In this document: piece by piece, positions 13,022 to 14,398 of the stretch
Layout: every line of letters begins with the position of its first letter
How positions within the stretch are numbered: position 1 is the first letter of the stretch
DNA from: JAUUZT01 sp964654015
Lineage (GTDB): Bacteria > Chloroflexota > Dehalococcoidia > GIF9 > AB-539-J10
Length of the DNA: 14,398 nt
Assembly: GCA_964654015.1 (NCBI GenBank)
Contig: CAZZHQ010000059.1
Coordinates: 1-14,398, forward strand
Reading direction: 5' to 3'
Translations under genes and position numbers: made by a program
The notes under the pieces: generated by a model
The model's input: the letters and a program-made list of their open reading frames with translations, nothing else
Databases searched by the model: none
What the model was told of the DNA's origin: nothing

Positions 13022-13372
13022 ATGGTCGTAAATATGAGCTATCTTGAACTGGTTAGGCTTTCCCTGCTGCAACATATTCCTGAGATTCTCGGATGGGTTG
13101 TCGGCGTCATCCTGGCGGTACGCGTACTCAGGAGTGGAGGTGGCAAAGCCGAGAAGCTTTTTCTGGCTGGCTGTAGCCTGAAGCTTGTAGTTTACCTCGT
13201 AATACCTTTCATGAGTGGTCTAGTTAACTCACTGATGCATCAAGGAGGGCGAAATCTGCAGACCACGGCACTGATATTTCAACTGCCTTTGTCTATCCTG
13301 AGTCTGGCAGGATTTGTTTGTCTGGTCTATGCCTTCTGGCTGAAGTTCTGGACAAGGAAACAGGGGATATAA
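13022..13372 (+). CDS. Small membrane protein of unknown function (tandem paralogue 1)
   Basis: 116 residues with three hydrophobic segments: about 18-36 (LGWVVGVILAVRVL), about 45-67 (FLAGCSLKLVVYLVIPFMSG) and about 85-110 (LSILSLAGFVCLVYAFWLKF). Between segments 1 and 2 lies the cytoplasmic-type loop RSGGGKAEKL. I do not recognise the family. It is homologous to the next gene: GW...R-x-GGG-x-AE...AG-x-SLKL and AG-x2-CLVYAFW-x-KF are shared. The ATG at 13022 makes the distance to the shared GW equal in both (22 residues after Met). ATG 13034 is the alternative, and neither has a good ribosome binding site. It ends in TAATG with the next start, so both are one translational unit just upstream of the ECF sigma gene. 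Confidence 0.75.
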   Translation: MVVNMSYLELVRLSLLQHIPEILGWVVGVILAVRVLRSGGGKAEKLFLAGCSLKLVVYLVIPFMSGLVNSLMHQGGRNLQTTALIFQLPLSILSLAGFVCLVYAFWLKFWTRKQGI

Positions 13373-13719
13373 TGGAATTTAACTCTGTATTTAATGGTGT
13401 ACTTGTTGGTGGACTTATTGGCGTAGCCCCGTACCTGGCAGGCTGGATTGCGACTATTATTCTGATGGTCATCTTGCTGCGGCGTGGCGGAGGCAGGGCC
13501 GAGCGTTTCGTTATCGCAGGCGCCAGCCTGAAGCTGTTAAGTAACCTGCTCAATATTCCCGCAGCAGCTATCGTGCCCTGGCTGGTTCAAAGAGGGGCCA
13601 CCATCACTTACGCCTCTTCGGCTGTTCTCATCTACCAGATAGGGCGCGGCGTGGTCAATATGGCGGGAGTCATCTGCCTCGTTTATGCCTTCTGGGTTAA
13701 ATTCAGATCGGGAAAATGA
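13372..13719 (+). CDS. Small membrane protein of unknown function (tandem paralogue 2)
   Basis: 115 residues from ATG 13372, which shares one base with the stop of the preceding gene (TAATG) and follows AGGGG at 13362-13366. A frame extending back to 13318 runs inside the upstream gene and is not used. Three hydrophobic segments: PYLAGWIATIILMVILL, VIAGASLKLLSNLLNIPAAA and VVNMAGVICLVYAFWVKF. The loop RRGGGRAERF mirrors RSGGGKAEKL of paralogue 1. It is probably a membrane partner of that protein, perhaps a heterodimer. Position directly before an ECF sigma/anti-sigma pair suggests an envelope-stress role (inference). Its stop lies at 13719 and the ECF-type promoter starts inside it at 13717. 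Confidence 0.78.
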   Translation: MEFNSVFNGVLVGGLIGVAPYLAGWIATIILMVILLRRGGGRAERFVIAGASLKLLSNLLNIPAAAIVPWLVQRGATITYASSAVLIYQIGRGVVNMAGVICLVYAFWVKFRSGK

Positions 13720-13743
13720 ACCTTTCTGACATAAAATGTCTAT
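13717..13743 (+). promoter_or_regulatory. ECF-type promoter of the sigma factor gene (autoregulation)
   Basis: TGAACCTTT (13717-13725) and TGTCTAT (13737-13743): GAAC-N16-GTCT. It matches 11878-11904 in the -35 string, the spacing and most of the -10. Transcription would start about ten bases before ATG 13761, just leaving room for the short-spaced AGGGG ribosome binding site. It fits an ECF sigma factor driving its own operon. Confidence 0.62.
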
Positions 13744-13760
13744 ATTATCAGTAGGGGATA

Positions 13761-14306
13761 ATGCCAGATTTAATTGAGAATTGGCAAACAGGTGATGTAG
13801 CTGCCTTTGAAACGCTTTTCCGGCATTACGAGAAGCTGGTCTACAGAACAGCTTATCTAATCACCGGCAGCAATGAGGCGGCCGAGGACGCCTTACAGGA
13901 GGTGTTTGTATCCGTGTGGAAATCGCGGCATACCTACGATTCGAGTAAAGGAAAACTCTCCACCTGGCTGCACCGTATCACTGTCAACCAGTGCTCAAAA
14001 AGGAAGCCGTGTAAAACGCCAATCATCGTATCGTTGGAAGAAAGAGAGGTTGACCTGCCGGACATGAGTCACTCTCAGCCTGATGAAATACTGGTCAACA
14101 AGCTGGAATACGAGCGGCTGCTCAGGGCGATGGATGCCCTGGACACAAAGCACCGCTCGGTGCTGGTGCTGAGGTACTTTAACGACCTTTCTTACCAGGA
14201 GATTGCGGAGGTACTGGAGATACCACTGGGTACCGTAAAGTCCCGGCTCAACAAGTCTCTCCGATATCTAAAAGAACAGATGAACCTGGGGGAGGCAGAG
14301 GCATGA
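13761..14306 (+). CDS. RNA polymerase sigma factor, ECF (sigma-70) family
   Basis: 181 residues. Region 2 covers about 16-78: LFRHYEKLVYRTAYLITGSN, then AEDALQEVFVSVWKSRHTYD and STWLHRITVNQC, the core- and -10-binding part. A linker with acidic residues follows (90-112). Region 4 lies at about 118-172 with VLVLRYFNDLSYQEIAEVLE and the helix-turn-helix IPLGTVKSRLNKSLRYLKE, which reads the -35. Length and layout are standard for ECF factors. The ribosome binding site AGGGG has an unusually short spacing. It overlaps the next gene by ATGA, the typical coupling with an anti-sigma factor that holds it at the membrane until a signal arrives. Likely targets in this window are its own promoter and the SIMPL gene. 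Confidence 0.95.
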   Translation: MPDLIENWQTGDVAAFETLFRHYEKLVYRTAYLITGSNEAAEDALQEVFVSVWKSRHTYDSSKGKLSTWLHRITVNQCSKRKPCKTPIIVSLEEREVDLPDMSHSQPDEILVNKLEYERLLRAMDALDTKHRSVLVLRYFNDLSYQEIAEVLEIPLGTVKSRLNKSLRYLKEQMNLGEAEA

Positions 14307-14398
14307 GGGAAGAGGGAATGAACTGCAAGAATATATGCGAGGTTTTAATTTCCTATCTTGACGGTGAGGTGACGCCGGAAGAGAGGGCAGATATTGAG
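14303..14398 (+). CDS. Anti-sigma factor, zinc-finger type, N-terminal fragment (runs off window)
   Basis: The first 32 codons are visible: MREEGMNCKNICEVLISYLD then GEVTPEERADIE. The C-x3-C and the helix LISYLDGEVTPEER are typical of the zf-HC2/ZAS anti-sigma domain, in which HxxxCxxC follows just beyond this point. Start ATG 14303 overlaps the sigma stop (ATGA); ATG 14318 is also in frame. The rest, presumably a membrane helix and an external sensor domain, lies outside the window. Confidence 0.75.
   Translation, partial: MREEGMNCKNICEVLISYLDGEVTPEERADIE

Overview
The window looks like chromosomal DNA of an anaerobic, environmental bacterium, and I lean towards Chloroflexota (Dehalococcoidia-like). 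That placement is an inference. It rests on the mixture of enolase-superfamily enzymes, OFA-type MFS carriers, CocE/NonD hydrolases and several toxin-antitoxin modules among decayed, duplicated DNA. There is no rRNA, tRNA, CRISPR array or transposase gene.

Left part (1-3720, all minus strand). A partial MFS carrier runs off the left edge and starts at TTG 928. Next come two divergent copies of a two-gene HEPN/MNT toxin-antitoxin module (1173-2115 and 2523-3492). In both, the nucleotidyltransferase (MNT) is fused to an N-terminal winged helix, and the HEPN partner has lost the His of R-x4-H-x-Y but kept Arg and Tyr. Between and beside them lie a restriction-modification gene fragment, repeat elements and the decayed 3' end of a third MFS gene.

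Middle part. A plus-strand ABC exporter operon (3788-5891) has its permease split by one in-frame TGA. A minus-strand CocE/NonD hydrolase (to 6231) and a complete second MFS carrier (7987-9255) follow. The hydrolase and the second HEPN/MNT module share an identical 30-base promoter/operator block. In both places the block lies just downstream of an MFS 3' end, so it was copied with that gene. A HEPN gene relic also lies upstream of MFS copy 2. The region therefore seems built by repeated segmental duplication of a HEPN-MFS-promoter unit, followed by decay.

Right part. A plus-strand mandelate racemase/muconate lactonizing-type enzyme (9719-10921) is followed by a canonical mazEF pair on the minus strand with a strong promoter. 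A cell-envelope island on the plus strand then holds a SIMPL-domain lipoprotein, two tandem paralogous small membrane proteins, an ECF sigma factor and the start of its zinc-finger anti-sigma factor. The SIMPL gene and the sigma gene carry the same GAAC-N16-G(C/T)CT promoter, which points to a sigma-factor regulon with autoregulation.
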